From: Gracilariopsis chorda
Lineage: Eukaryota > Rhodophyta > Florideophyceae > Gracilariales > Gracilariaceae
DNA length: 64,000 bases
Assembly (NCBI GenBank): GCA_003194525.1
Contig: NBIV01000001.1
Location: forward strand, 558,001 to 622,000
Direction: 5' to 3'
Shown here: positions 1-8,851 of the stretch, piece after piece
Numbering within the stretch: position 1 is the first letter of the stretch
Layout: every line of letters starts with the position of its first letter
The notes under the pieces: model-generated
The model's input: the letters and a program-made list of their open reading frames with translations, nothing else
Told to the model about the DNA's origin: nothing
Database searches by the model: none
Program-made: the position numbers and the translations under genes

Positions 1-561
1 AAAGGCAGCCAAGCCGCAGCCGAAGGTTCAAGCCCTGGCCCGCAAGCGCCCGAAACGCCTCCCGTCGTCGACGGAATTGAAGCCCCCGTTCCGGGGAATA
101 ATTTGCGCCACCTCCCGCAACGCTGCGGGGAAGAACCGAGGAACTCGGAAAAAGCGCACGCCATCGCACGCTCGAAACCGGTCATACCGGACGCTGCTCC
201 TCCCCGTGGAGACGGTGCACCGCATTTAGCGGCCAAGCCCCTGAAAAGGGTGTCATCGGCACCTGCCCGGCACCCCCCAAAGGGGAATTTTGACCAAAAT
301 ACCGGTGTACCGGAGTTAGCCCCAAGCAACCCGTCAGTAGCCGGGGACACCACGGCATCGCCGGAACGGGTGCAGAGCGCTCGTGCGCCTGGCAGGGAGG
401 CGGTTTGCCACCCAATCATCGTGTCGCACGGGACCCCCCAGGGGATTGTGGAAATGCCGATCCCGCAGAAGCGGTCATCTTCCCGCAAACTCGCGGTTCG
501 TGAGCTCAACCGCGAAGGCGGAACCCAATTCCCCCTCCGACTGGCGGTTCGCCCGCAATAA
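1..561 (+). pseudogene. Ty3/gypsy element A: C-terminal pol linker (partial)
   Basis: The frame is open from the first base of the window to a TAA at 559-561. It encodes a low-complexity Pro/Ala/Arg-rich stretch of the kind found between the integrase core and the chromodomain in chromoviral polyproteins. The short block RKLAVRE (484-504) recurs in the equivalent place of element D on the minus strand, which ties the two elements together. The same frame resumes after the TAA and runs into the chromodomain ORF at 589-996. The rest of pol lies left of the window. Assignment rests on position and on the block shared with D, because the linker itself has no recognisable domain. Confidence 0.7.
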
Positions 562-588
562 CGCGATAGCGGAAATGAACCTGCCCCA

Positions 589-996
589 ATGGGGAATGAC
601 TTGCCGGTGAAAACCGTGGCACCATACACCCTCTTGAGGGATATCTTCCCGCATGAGCAGCGGCCGCTATCACAGCGCACGGCAACGCCGGAGTTATCGC
701 CGAACACCCTGCTAAGGGACATTATACCGCACAGCGGGCAGCCCCCGCAAGGAAGTACAACCACCACCCGGCACGGCCGGCAGGTCTACGAACGAGAGTT
801 CGTAGTAGACCGACTTGTCGGACACACCTGGGACCAGGATGGTATTCTACAATACCGCGTCAGCTGGTACGGGTACGACCCCAGTGGGGATACGTGGGAG
901 CCAATTGAACACCTCCCACGGTCGCAGGTCCTGCGATACCACCGTCAAACGGGAACTGCAGCCCCAGCCACGCTGGTTAATGCCCAAGTTGGGTAA
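589..996 (+). CDS. Ty3/gypsy element A: chromodomain-bearing 3' end of pol
   Basis: A 135-codon ORF in the same frame as the upstream linker. Its C-terminal half is a chromodomain: the order of hydrophobic and aromatic residues (FVVDRLVGH, YRVSWYGYDP, DTWEPIEHLP) is that of chromodomains fused to integrases in chromoviruses, which bind modified histone tails and direct integration. It is close to the chromodomain of element D (YVIDRLVSH, YRVRWYGYGP, DTHEPIEHLP), and both end in AQVG followed by a stop. An in-frame TAA separates it from the linker, so it needs readthrough, re-initiation at ATG 589, or is simply a broken copy. Confidence 0.85.
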   Translation: MGNDLPVKTVAPYTLLRDIFPHEQRPLSQRTATPELSPNTLLRDIIPHSGQPPQGSTTTTRHGRQVYEREFVVDRLVGHTWDQDGILQYRVSWYGYDPSGDTWEPIEHLPRSQVLRYHRQTGTAAPATLVNAQVG

Positions 997-1252
997 CGTT
1001 GCCGCGCGAGCGGAGAGCGATAGGAAAGGATAACAAGGCAAGGTCCGTCGAAGACGGGGAACTCAAACGAGAATCACCGTTATAAACGGGAAAGTTTATT
1101 TAAGGGAGCAGCTAGCCCCCCACAACACTATACTACAATAGCCGGCTATGCTAGGAAAGAAGAACCGGAGACGGTGTACGCGCTTTTATCACCCATTTTC
1201 GTCTGGGAACCCTCCGCGTCCGCGGTCGTTTTCCCGTCTTAGGGGGGGGATA
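997..1252 (+). other. Element A 3' untranslated internal region with polypurine tract
   Basis: Non-coding stretch between the chromodomain stop and the LTR. The purine run AGGGGGGGGA at 1241-1250 lies two bases before the LTR start and is a typical plus-strand primer tract. Unlike element D, there is no room here for an antisense ORF. Confidence 0.6.
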
Positions 1253-2079
1253 TGTAGTGCAACGCCCTCAGGGAGGGATTCTTGGTACTTGATCGTTTTC
1301 CCGATATTACTGGTTGTGTAGTGTGTATATGAACTACGCCCCACAATGGCGGGTATGGACACGTGGGACACGGTTTTGGGTCAATTGGCGGTTGGCCACA
1401 GTAGTGGATGTTGCCACAAAATGTGGAGTATTTTAGTTAATGTTATTTATTATTTTCACACCCATTTCTGGGAAGCTAGTACTTAGTGCGACGGCGCACT
1501 GCCGTCGCACCAGTAACCCTTCCCCAACAAGGGACCCCAACCTGGGGAATTGGCTCTAGTTGTTGCCGCTTGCGCGCGTACTCTACTCCTCCTTGGAGGG
1601 AAACGCCGTAAACCACGGGACATCTAACCCCCTTGCACATCTAAAGGGACCCATCACTGGGAGTATAATTGTTCCAATTGCTTTGGTGTTTCGCCCTGTA
1701 TAGGGATATTGTTACCGGCATCGCCGTATCCGTTCGTCGCTCTCGCGACTCACTTCGCCCTCTTTTTCTCCTCTTCGCCCTTCCTTTTTCCCCTTTTTAG
1801 GGTAGCACCTCCCGCTATCCGCGGCCCTCGTGTGCGCATCCGCTCACACACCCCCACTTACGTGGAAACATACCTCTACTGAGGATCACACACCCCGCTC
1901 ACGCGGATACCGATTCTTCGCCTTCACCTCCCTGCGCGAGTCGCGACAGGCGTCCCTGGTCTTACAAACCGGCTTCGCCGTGACACCTCTGGGAAGGCTC
2001 TACCCAACTGGGTTCACCTCGTGAGAGGAAGATCCCGAACGTCTTTCGGTGTTTTTCCCCTTTGGGGCATTGCACCACA
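1253..2079 (+). repeat. LTR of Ty3/gypsy element A (3' LTR)
   Basis: Begins TGTAGTGCAA and ends TTGCACCACA. These are 9-of-10 inverted terminal repeats, directly after a polypurine tract on the left and directly before the resumed copia reading frame (GAT ATA TAC) on the right. Element D's LTR has the same ten terminal bases on both ends (TGTAGTGCAA / TTGCACTACA), which supports these limits. The LTR carries a perfect 10-bp stem-loop at 1486-1510. The partner LTR is outside the window, so age and target duplication cannot be read; the first five bases to the right are GATAT. Confidence 0.8.
1486..1510 (+). other. Stem-loop in LTR A
   Basis: Arms GTGCGACGGC and GCCGTCGCAC pair perfectly around a five-base loop GCACT. 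The LTR of element D has a related hairpin with different but still paired arms just downstream of a TATA-like box, which suggests that the structure rather than the sequence is kept. Confidence 0.75.
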
Positions 2080-3243
2080 GATATATACGTCAGACCGGCG
2101 CCTGAGTTCAGAATCAAGAGACACGTACTGTGGAAGCTCACGAAGCTACCATACGGCATAGCCGAAGCAGGCAGACAATGGGCCAAACGTATAGAGACTT
2201 GGCTGCTCGATACCATGGCATTCACACGCGTATACGGAGTGAACCAAATGTTCCTCCGACGCTATGAAGGTCGTATATATCTTGCAGTAATCAAACTCGT
2301 CGACGACTTTCTAGTAGCGGGGCATACGTCGGATATATCAAACTTCATGCAGAAGTTACAAGAAGAATTCGAGGTAGGAAAGATCAGACTCGACAGCAAA
2401 CTCAACTTCGCAGGATGTGATATAAATATCAACGACGAAGGAGACGTATACCTATCCATGGAGCCCTATCTACAGCGCTTGAACAGCATAGATCTCTCTA
2501 GGGCCAGGAGAAGACAAAGGGAGGACAAAACCACCGAATATGAGACGCACGAGTATAGATCATTGGCCGGGACGATGATGTACCTTGGATCAGGAGTGTT
2601 ACCGCAAGCATCTTTCGTCACGTCTAGAATGCAGCAACAACTAGGAGATTTGAGAGTTAAACACATCGTCGAAGCCAACGCCATGCTGAGTGAGATACGA
2701 AATCTACACCCTGTGATCAAGTTCGTGAGCCCATTGGGAATATCAGCAGTGGATATTGTTAGCCTTTCGGACGCGTCACACAGAACTAAGCAACAACCAT
2801 ATGGAAAAACGGGACTCATCTGTGGACTGAGAATTACGACTGACATGCACGAAAAGCCTTTGTTCCACCCGCTATACTGGGCGAGCTCAAAACAACGCCG
2901 AGTAACGTACTCATCGTTCGGGGCAGAGATCCTAGCTTGCAAGGAAGCAGAAGTTCGTGGATACGACATTAAGGAATCGTTCAATAACATCTTCCAGGAC
3001 TGTGATATCAAGCACCGAATGCTAGTAGACTCAAAGGCTCTGTTCGATACAGTGACTACCCTAAACGAATGCCGAGAGTTTCGGCTGCCCAAAACAGTGA
3101 TAATGCTGCGAGACACTTTCGAATCCGGTGAGCTTGATAGCATATCTTGGATTCCGGGACGGAACAATATTGCCGACGCATTAACGAAGCGTTGCACGAC
3201 TCAATCAGCAGAGATGAATCGAATGTTGGCTACCGGGTATTAA
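2080..3243 (+). pseudogene. Ty1/copia element: 5'-truncated pol (reverse transcriptase end and RNase H)
   Basis: An uninterrupted frame that enters pol in mid-protein at DIYVRP, right after LTR A. It covers the RT palm/thumb and the RNase H domain. Family landmarks are LWKL..PYGIAEAGRQW, the polymerase box LVDDFLVAG (usually YVDD, here Leu in the first place), the RNase H residues in VSLSDASH, AEILACKEA and VDSKALFD, and the closing IPGRNNIADALTK typical of copia. Gag, protease, integrase and the RT fingers are missing, displaced or removed by the element A insertion. The stop is at 3241-3243, followed by a purine-rich tract and an LTR-like start at 3335. Confidence 0.85.
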
Positions 3244-3344
3244 AACATAGAGGAGTCCAAGGGCACCACCCACGATCAAGAATCTTGGCAGTGAATGTTG
3301 ATTCCTTTGAAAGGGCACTAACGCGACGGGGGGGTGTTTGACAT

Positions 3345-3407
3345 TGACGTACAACTTAGGACATAACGTACATAATAATACATTGCATTAGTATAAGTTG
3401 TACGTCA
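3345..3407. promoter_or_regulatory. Dyad of TGACGT (bZIP/CRE-like) sites in the copia U3
   Basis: TGACGTACAACTTA at 3345-3358 is exactly repeated in inverted orientation as TAAGTTGTACGTCA at 3394-3407. Each arm holds a TGACGT core of the kind bound by bZIP factors, and the pair lies 29 to 91 bases before the TATA box. The binding role is an inference. Confidence 0.5.
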
Positions 3408-3435
3408 TAGTAACCCAAAGGTCGCGTAGTTAACC

Positions 3436-3443
3436 TATATAAA
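3436..3443 (+). promoter_or_regulatory. TATA box of copia LTR
   Basis: TATATAAA about 100 bases into the LTR, downstream of the TGACGT dyad. Confidence 0.5.
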
Positions 3444-3540
3444 GGCACACCAGTTCCCCCAGATAACCGTAAGGGGGGACAAGGCAGCTGTGCCACATTA
3501 TTGTTTGCTTGTGATAGACCTTTCCCTACACTGCGCAGTC

Positions 3541-4337
3541 ATGAACTTCGGTAAGATATTAGAAGCACATCTCTCAACCGTTGTTACTGAAATTATAGTG
3601 CAACAAGCAACATGTAGTATAGTTTGTAACAGGTCGATTGCAATTTGAAGTTGTTCTGTTAGTTTTTCTTCATGTTTGTGGCATTTTGTGATTGCAGAAA
3701 ATTTTTTTTGCATTGATTGAGTTGCTATGTTTGTAGGCAATGCTCTGGCTGAGTGGGACGTTGTAATGAGCGTTGTAAGCGCAGATTTATCGCATTGTTA
3801 CGTCAAGTGTCTATAGAGGTAAAGCCCAGGTAAATGCGCGGATGTTTTGGCGCCATTATCGGTTTAAACTTCAGTTATTGATAGAACAACTGGGAGGGTA
3901 GAATATATTGTTTGGTGTTCTGAGAGAAGATGAAGTTCATTTGTTGGAGATCAAATAAATGAAGCGTACGTGAAGAGGGCACACGCCAGAGCCTATCTGA
4001 ACAGGATCTACTCTTCCTAAATCTGATAGCTTTGAAAGAGATCCATTTGGGAAAGGCCTCATTGTTCCTGTTCCAAATTGCCCTTTGTTCCAAATTACCC
4101 TGATATGGAATGGTAGGACCGTTCTTTCACAAAAAGGAGTTCAGCCTGTTTTCGTGAAGACTGCGTTTGCTGCCTCGTCGATCCTTCGCAGCAATACTTA
4201 TCCCCAATTGTCAACGATAACTGGAGTACAGGTATAAATCACGGGAACGGCATCCTTATCGAATTCATTTCAGTTTGCATTCTCTAGCTGAGCAGAATAC
4301 ACTGAACGTCGTAGTGTTGAGATTGAAGCGAGACGCA
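3541..4337. other. AT-rich spacer before the PLP enzyme gene
   Basis: No ORF with family resemblance on either strand. It probably holds the remainder of the copia LTR and the 5' region of the next gene. I saw no RNA gene. Confidence 0.4.
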
Positions 4338-5495
4338 ATGAAGTCCATGTCATCGCTCAGCAATTTGTTCATACCTACTCCTCTCTTTAGACAACACCAT
4401 ACGCCTTTTCCTACACAAAAGCCAAGGCGCGATGCCATCTTGTGTAGCCAGGGGAACCTGGACATCAATGGACAGCTCAAACTTTCCGATTTCCAACTGG
4501 CAAAAACGCCAATTACGCCAATTCAGTTCAGAGGTCGAACAGTTTATATCAAGCGCGATGATCTCCTGAACTTCGCAGGAATCAAAGGCAGCAAGCTGCG
4601 CAAATTCTATTCCCTCTTCAAACAAAACGAAGACATAGACTACGATTGCCTCGTTTCGTACGGCGGTTCACAGTCCAATGCCATGCTAGCCTTAGCATAT
4701 CTATGTAAGTACTACCGTAAACGGTTCCTTTACATAACAAGACCCACGCCAGAAAGGCTAAGTAGCTCCCCCGGAAATTTGCGAGAAGCGCTTGGAGTAG
4801 GTATGGAGCATGTGCAGGTCAGCCTTGAAACATTTCGCGCATGTTTTACCGATGCGCCCCGGGAAATCAGAAAGACGGCTTGCAGCGTGCTTCGGAATGC
4901 TGGCTACGACGTACCTTCCGCCAAGTTTCTTTTTGTTCCGCAGGGCGGTGCATGGACCGGAGCTGAACTTGGAATCCGTGTTTTAGCTTCTGAAGTATGT
5001 GACCAAATACACATCCTTCGACGCCAAGGGCTGCTCGCTCCAAGAAAACCGATTCTGTTCATCCCTTCCGGAACAGGCACAACTGCGTTCTATCTCCAAA
5101 AACACCTGCACCCTCATGCCCAGGTAGTTACTGTTCCAGTCTCTGGAGATGAGAGGTATCTCATAAAGCAGATGAGATGGCTTGACTCGTACGACTCCGA
5201 TGAAAAAGAACAGAAGATGAAGACTACCATGTTTCCTGATATACTTCGACCTCGCTTGCGATCCACGTTTGCAGACGTGCGCCCAGAAAAGCTAGCAATT
5301 TGGAAAGAACTTTCACGGTCAACGGGCGGCGATTTCGAGTTTGACCTTGTGTATGCTCCGAAGACATGGGAAGAGGTAATGCTTGCGATAGATGAAGGCA
5401 GATTGGGCTCACGAGGGGAAGACTTGATATACTATCATTCGGGCGGTGCAGAGGGAAACGTTTCTATGCTTGGTAAGATCAAAACAAGTCGTTGA
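4338..5495 (+). CDS. PLP-dependent ACC-deaminase / D-cysteine-desulfhydrase-like enzyme
   Basis: 385 aa from the ATG at 4338 (the frame is open further upstream but has no other ATG). Fold type II PLP enzyme of the tryptophan-synthase-beta superfamily. IKRDDLLN..GIKGSKLRKF holds the expected Schiff-base lysine (Lys86, in GSK where relatives have GNK). YGGSQSNA matches the GGxQSN substrate loop, PSGTGTTA matches the phosphate-binding loop, and YYHSGG is the late conserved strand. The known reactions of the family are deamination of 1-aminocyclopropane-1-carboxylate or release of H2S and ammonia from D-cysteine; the sequence alone does not decide between them. About 60 residues precede the domain and could be a presequence. 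Convergent with LepA, 165 bp apart. Confidence 0.85.
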   Translation: MKSMSSLSNLFIPTPLFRQHHTPFPTQKPRRDAILCSQGNLDINGQLKLSDFQLAKTPITPIQFRGRTVYIKRDDLLNFAGIKGSKLRKFYSLFKQNEDIDYDCLVSYGGSQSNAMLALAYLCKYYRKRFLYITRPTPERLSSSPGNLREALGVGMEHVQVSLETFRACFTDAPREIRKTACSVLRNAGYDVPSAKFLFVPQGGAWTGAELGIRVLASEVCDQIHILRRQGLLAPRKPILFIPSGTGTTAFYLQKHLHPHAQVVTVPVSGDERYLIKQMRWLDSYDSDEKEQKMKTTMFPDILRPRLRSTFADVRPEKLAIWKELSRSTGGDFEFDLVYAPKTWEEVMLAIDEGRLGSRGEDLIYYHSGGAEGNVSMLGKIKTSR

Positions 5496-5660
5496 TTGCG
5501 ATGCGAAGTTTGCTTCATTAGTCGCATTGTCCTTCTCGCTAACACAACCCTTCTTTGACTTCTGGAATAATAGACCGATTTGCTCGTGCAGGAATTCGAT
5601 GACATGGCCAAGACATGTATATTGAGATTCATGTGGTATTTACAGCCGTTCTCGCAATGC

Positions 5661-8041
5661 TTATGGATCACTGTTAATAGACAGCATGGCTTTGAAAGCC
5701 TCCTGGGGGACGCTGACTTTTCCAATGGCCTTCATTCGCTTCTTTCCGGCGGCCTGCTTTTGGATTAACTTCTTCTTTCTCGATATATCGCCTCCGTAAC
5801 ACCTGTGCACAATGAAATAGGACAGTGATTAGTTCCAAGAGAGAGATACTACAGAAACAGTCAACACTACCAGAGAAGAACACGTGACTTACTTTGCGGT
5901 GACATCTGAGGAGCAAGGAAGTACCAACATTCGTGGCCGAGAAGGTAAACGTTAGTGCCATGTTGCGACGTGTGCGATTAGGAAGTGAATCAGAAAAGAG
6001 TATCTCCATACCTTTCTTTAGAGCTGAAATCTGCTGGCTTGCAACAATCTTTGCTCCAATCTTTGCCTGAATTGGAATCTTGAACTGAGCTCTTGGGACA
6101 ATTTCTTTCAGTTTCGTTACGAGAGCCTTTCCAACGCTGTACGCCTTCTCGCGATGGACAATGCCCGAGAGAGCATCAACATTTTCGCCGTTGATTGCGA
6201 CATCCAACCTTACAAGATCGTTTTGTCTATAACCTGTAACGGTATATTCCATTGACGCATATCCTTTTGTTCGTGACTTCAAATGGTCGAAGAAATCATT
6301 CACAAGTTCGGCCAATGGAAGGTCATACACGAGAGTTGTCCTGCCTTGCACGAGGTACCTCATGTCTTTATACTCACCTCTTCGACTTTGAGCGAGCTCC
6401 ATTAGCTGTAAGAGGAAAAAAAAGTCGGGAGGATAAGGTGTGGGTTAGTGTCTGTTGTATTGCGGGTACTTTTGTTTTAACCTTTAATTGTTCTTGTAAA
6501 TGGAACTTGATTGTACAACATACCGTCCCGACATATTCCTCGGGAGTTATAATCTCCAACCTGCAGTACGGTTCAGAAATGTATTCGCGTTTTGTGGCGT
6601 CGGGCAAATCTGCAGGGTTGTCGAGAAAGAACTCTTCACCCTTAACAGGTTTCACGGAGTAAACGACCGACGGTGCTGTTGTGATGATGTCTAAGCCATA
6701 TTCTCGCTCAAGACGTTCTTGCACTACCTCCATGTGCAGAAGACCCAAGAACCCGCATCGGAAACCAAAGCCCATTGCAGCAGAATTCTCAACTTCAAAC
6801 TGCAGAGCAGCATCATTGAGTTTCAATTTTTCCAGTGAATCCTTGAGTTGATGGTATTGGTCACTATCAAGAGGGAAAAGGCCAGCGAACAACATGGGCT
6901 TTGCTTCTTGATAACCAGGAAGTGGCTCTTCTGCGCCTTTTGTCGAGGTAGTAATGGTATCACCCACTCTCGCATCTTCTACGGTTTTGACTCCGGCGAT
7001 TAGATACCCAATTTCCCCCGAACCAAGAACATCTACGGGTTGTTGATCAGGAGTCATCACACCGATTTCCTCGGCTATAAAGTCCTTTCCTGTGACCATG
7101 AATTTGATCTTTTCCCCTTTGCGCAGACTGCCATCTACGATTCTGAAGTAGACAATAACTCCACGATATGGATCATAGTAAGAATCAAAAATAAGTGCTC
7201 GCAAAGGGGACGCGGTGTTCCCGGCTGGAGGGGGAATGTAATGGATGATTCCGCTAAGGATATCGCTAATCCCGACACCAGCTTTAGCAGAGGCTCGAAT
7301 TGCATTTGATGTGTCCAGACCAACTACTTCTTCGATTTCACGGGAGACTCTCTCTGGTTCTGCTCCAGGAAGATCAATTTTGTTCAGGACGGGGATCAGT
7401 TCGAGATTTGCGTCAAGAGCAAGATAGACGTTTGCTAAGGTCTGGGCTTCGACACCTTGAGATGCGTCAACGACGAGCAAAGCTCCTTCGCATGCCTCCA
7501 ACGAGCGTGATACCTCAAACGTGAAATCAACATGCCCAGGTGTGTCAATCAGATGAATCACATAATTGAGTCCATCTTCTGGGTTCGTGTAGTTCATTCG
7601 CGCTGCATTAAGCTTGATGGTGATGCCCCGGTCCCTCTCAATTTCATTGCTGTCCATGAATTGCTCTTTCATGTCACGCGCCGATACTGTACCTGTTATC
7701 TCCAGTAGTCGGTCTGCAAGAGTACTCTTTCCATGATCGATATGAGCGATGATGCTGATATTTCGAATACGCTCAGTAGGTACCTTGATGTATTCATTGT
7801 TAAGCTCACTATCGAACTTGGCCTTTCCATGCTTTGATGTCTCAAGAACGGCTGCTGGTGGCGAAGAATACGGAAAGCGCAAGCTAGGTCTACCTTTGAA
7901 GATGAGCGGTGAGCTTCTGGTCATTAAACCATTCTTATGGCCTTTGATAAAGTCTGATGCGCTCAAAGCTGAAGACCGTTGTGACGCTGAGAAAGGGAGG
8001 CCCACGAAACCAATCAGATCAGCACCCATTTTGAAATGCAT
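5661..8041 (-). CDS. lepA: Elongation factor 4 (LepA), organellar, four exons
   Basis: Translational GTPase of organellar ribosomes, thought to act on stalled or mistranslocated ribosomes. Exons 8041-6524, 6405-6012, 5905-5893 and 5802-5661 are joined by GT-AG introns and keep frame throughout (688 aa). The first about 90 residues (Met at 8041) are Ser/Arg-rich and look like a plastid presequence. The GTPase motifs are [24 protein letters not shown] and SAKAG. The later domains carry GYLIAGVK and LGLLHMEV, and the C-terminal domain reads LKKD, then VTAKCYGGD and SRKKK, as in LepA proteins. Residues DVTAK come from the 13-nt third exon. Start choice: the frame extends to 8179 without an earlier ATG. 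It heads away from the MutL gene, sharing an 810-bp divergent spacer. Confidence 0.93.
5893..5905 (-). other. lepA: 13-nt microexon of lepA
   Basis: On the minus strand this exon reads ATGTCACCGCAAA, between CTCAG and GTAAGT. Upstream the donor GTATGG follows AAAG (exon end 6012); downstream the acceptor GCACAG precedes exon 4 at 5802. Only with this exon included does the frame give KKDVTAKCYGG, the expected LepA sequence. Skipping it shifts the frame and loses the C-terminal domain. Flanking introns are 106 and 90 nt. Confidence 0.88.
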
Positions 8042-8851
8042 GGAAGGTGGTTTCGTCCGACTTCTTGAGCAGCAAGTTATATATGTCCCAGTTGTTTCGT
8101 CAATTGAAAACAGTATATGGTGCGGTGAACTAAGCTTATTCTGTGTAGACGCATGCAGACTTAGTCGCAATCCACACACCAGGGAGAAGTTGTCGGTATA
8201 TGTCTCAAAGATATTAGGGGGAAGGTTAAAGGATTAGCCCTCCACGAAAGTCAGCTTGAAATGTTCAAGTAGGTACAGGAATACTGTGAAATTGCGATGT
8301 ACAACCTCTTCGTGTTCAGCCGCTCTTCAGAAAAACGTTCTGGACAAATAAGTAAGAATTTGAAGCTCGGAGTTCCAGCACCATCAATGTATAGCATGCG
8401 TCCCTGGAGTCTGCTTGTACCTTTGGATGTATGTGGGAGGTTGAAAAGAGCCGTCGAAGTCTTGCACGATTTGGCGAACCGAAGCGGCATTGATCAGAGA
8501 GACAGATCAACCATTGGCTACTGCTCTTGAGAGCAGAGCCGAAGCGCGCCAAGTGGCGCTTCGTCAAATGCGAATGTCATTTGCCGAGCCCGAATCTCGT
8601 CGAAAATGGCTCCATATTTGCTAGTCCTTAAAATTAGCCAAATGTGTTCTCAGTTTTGGATACTACCTACAGGTTGACCTTTGTTCGATGCAGTGTCCGG
8701 ATCAAGGCAGGTCAAGCAGATCATGCATGGCCATCCTCATCACTACTGAGTATACCGGAGCAACAGACAGAGCAAGTATCATATCAACCCCACAGGCAGC
8801 GCCATCTGCAAGGAGAAAGGATCAGGTTGTCACCCCATGTGATTCGGTAGA
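8042..8851. other. Divergent spacer between lepA and mutL
   Basis: 810 bp with no supported ORF. It holds a copy of the recurrent spacer motif (GGTTAAAGGATTAGCC, 8224-8239), 180 bp upstream of the LepA start, and a small GAAGCGC/GCGCTTC hairpin near 8542-8562. Promoters of both genes must lie here; I cannot place them exactly. Confidence 0.45.

Larger units (their letters stand above)
3335..3540 (+). repeat. Copia LTR, start and promoter part (right limit unresolved)
   Basis: Starts TGTTTGACATTG directly after a G-run (3329-3334) that looks like a polypurine tract, 91 bases past the pol stop. It contains a perfect inverted repeat (3345-3358 and 3394-3407) and a TATATAAA box at 3436-3443, as expected of a U3 promoter. 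I could not see a matching CA terminus, so the right end is a rough guess. Confidence 0.55.

Noticed and set aside
103..415. Overlapping frames on both strands in the element A linker
   Set aside because: Only the plus frame continuous from base 1 shares the RKLAVRE block with element D.
2466..3197. 243-codon minus-strand ORF
   Set aside because: Exact antisense shadow of the copia pol frame, which has clear RT and RNase H motifs.
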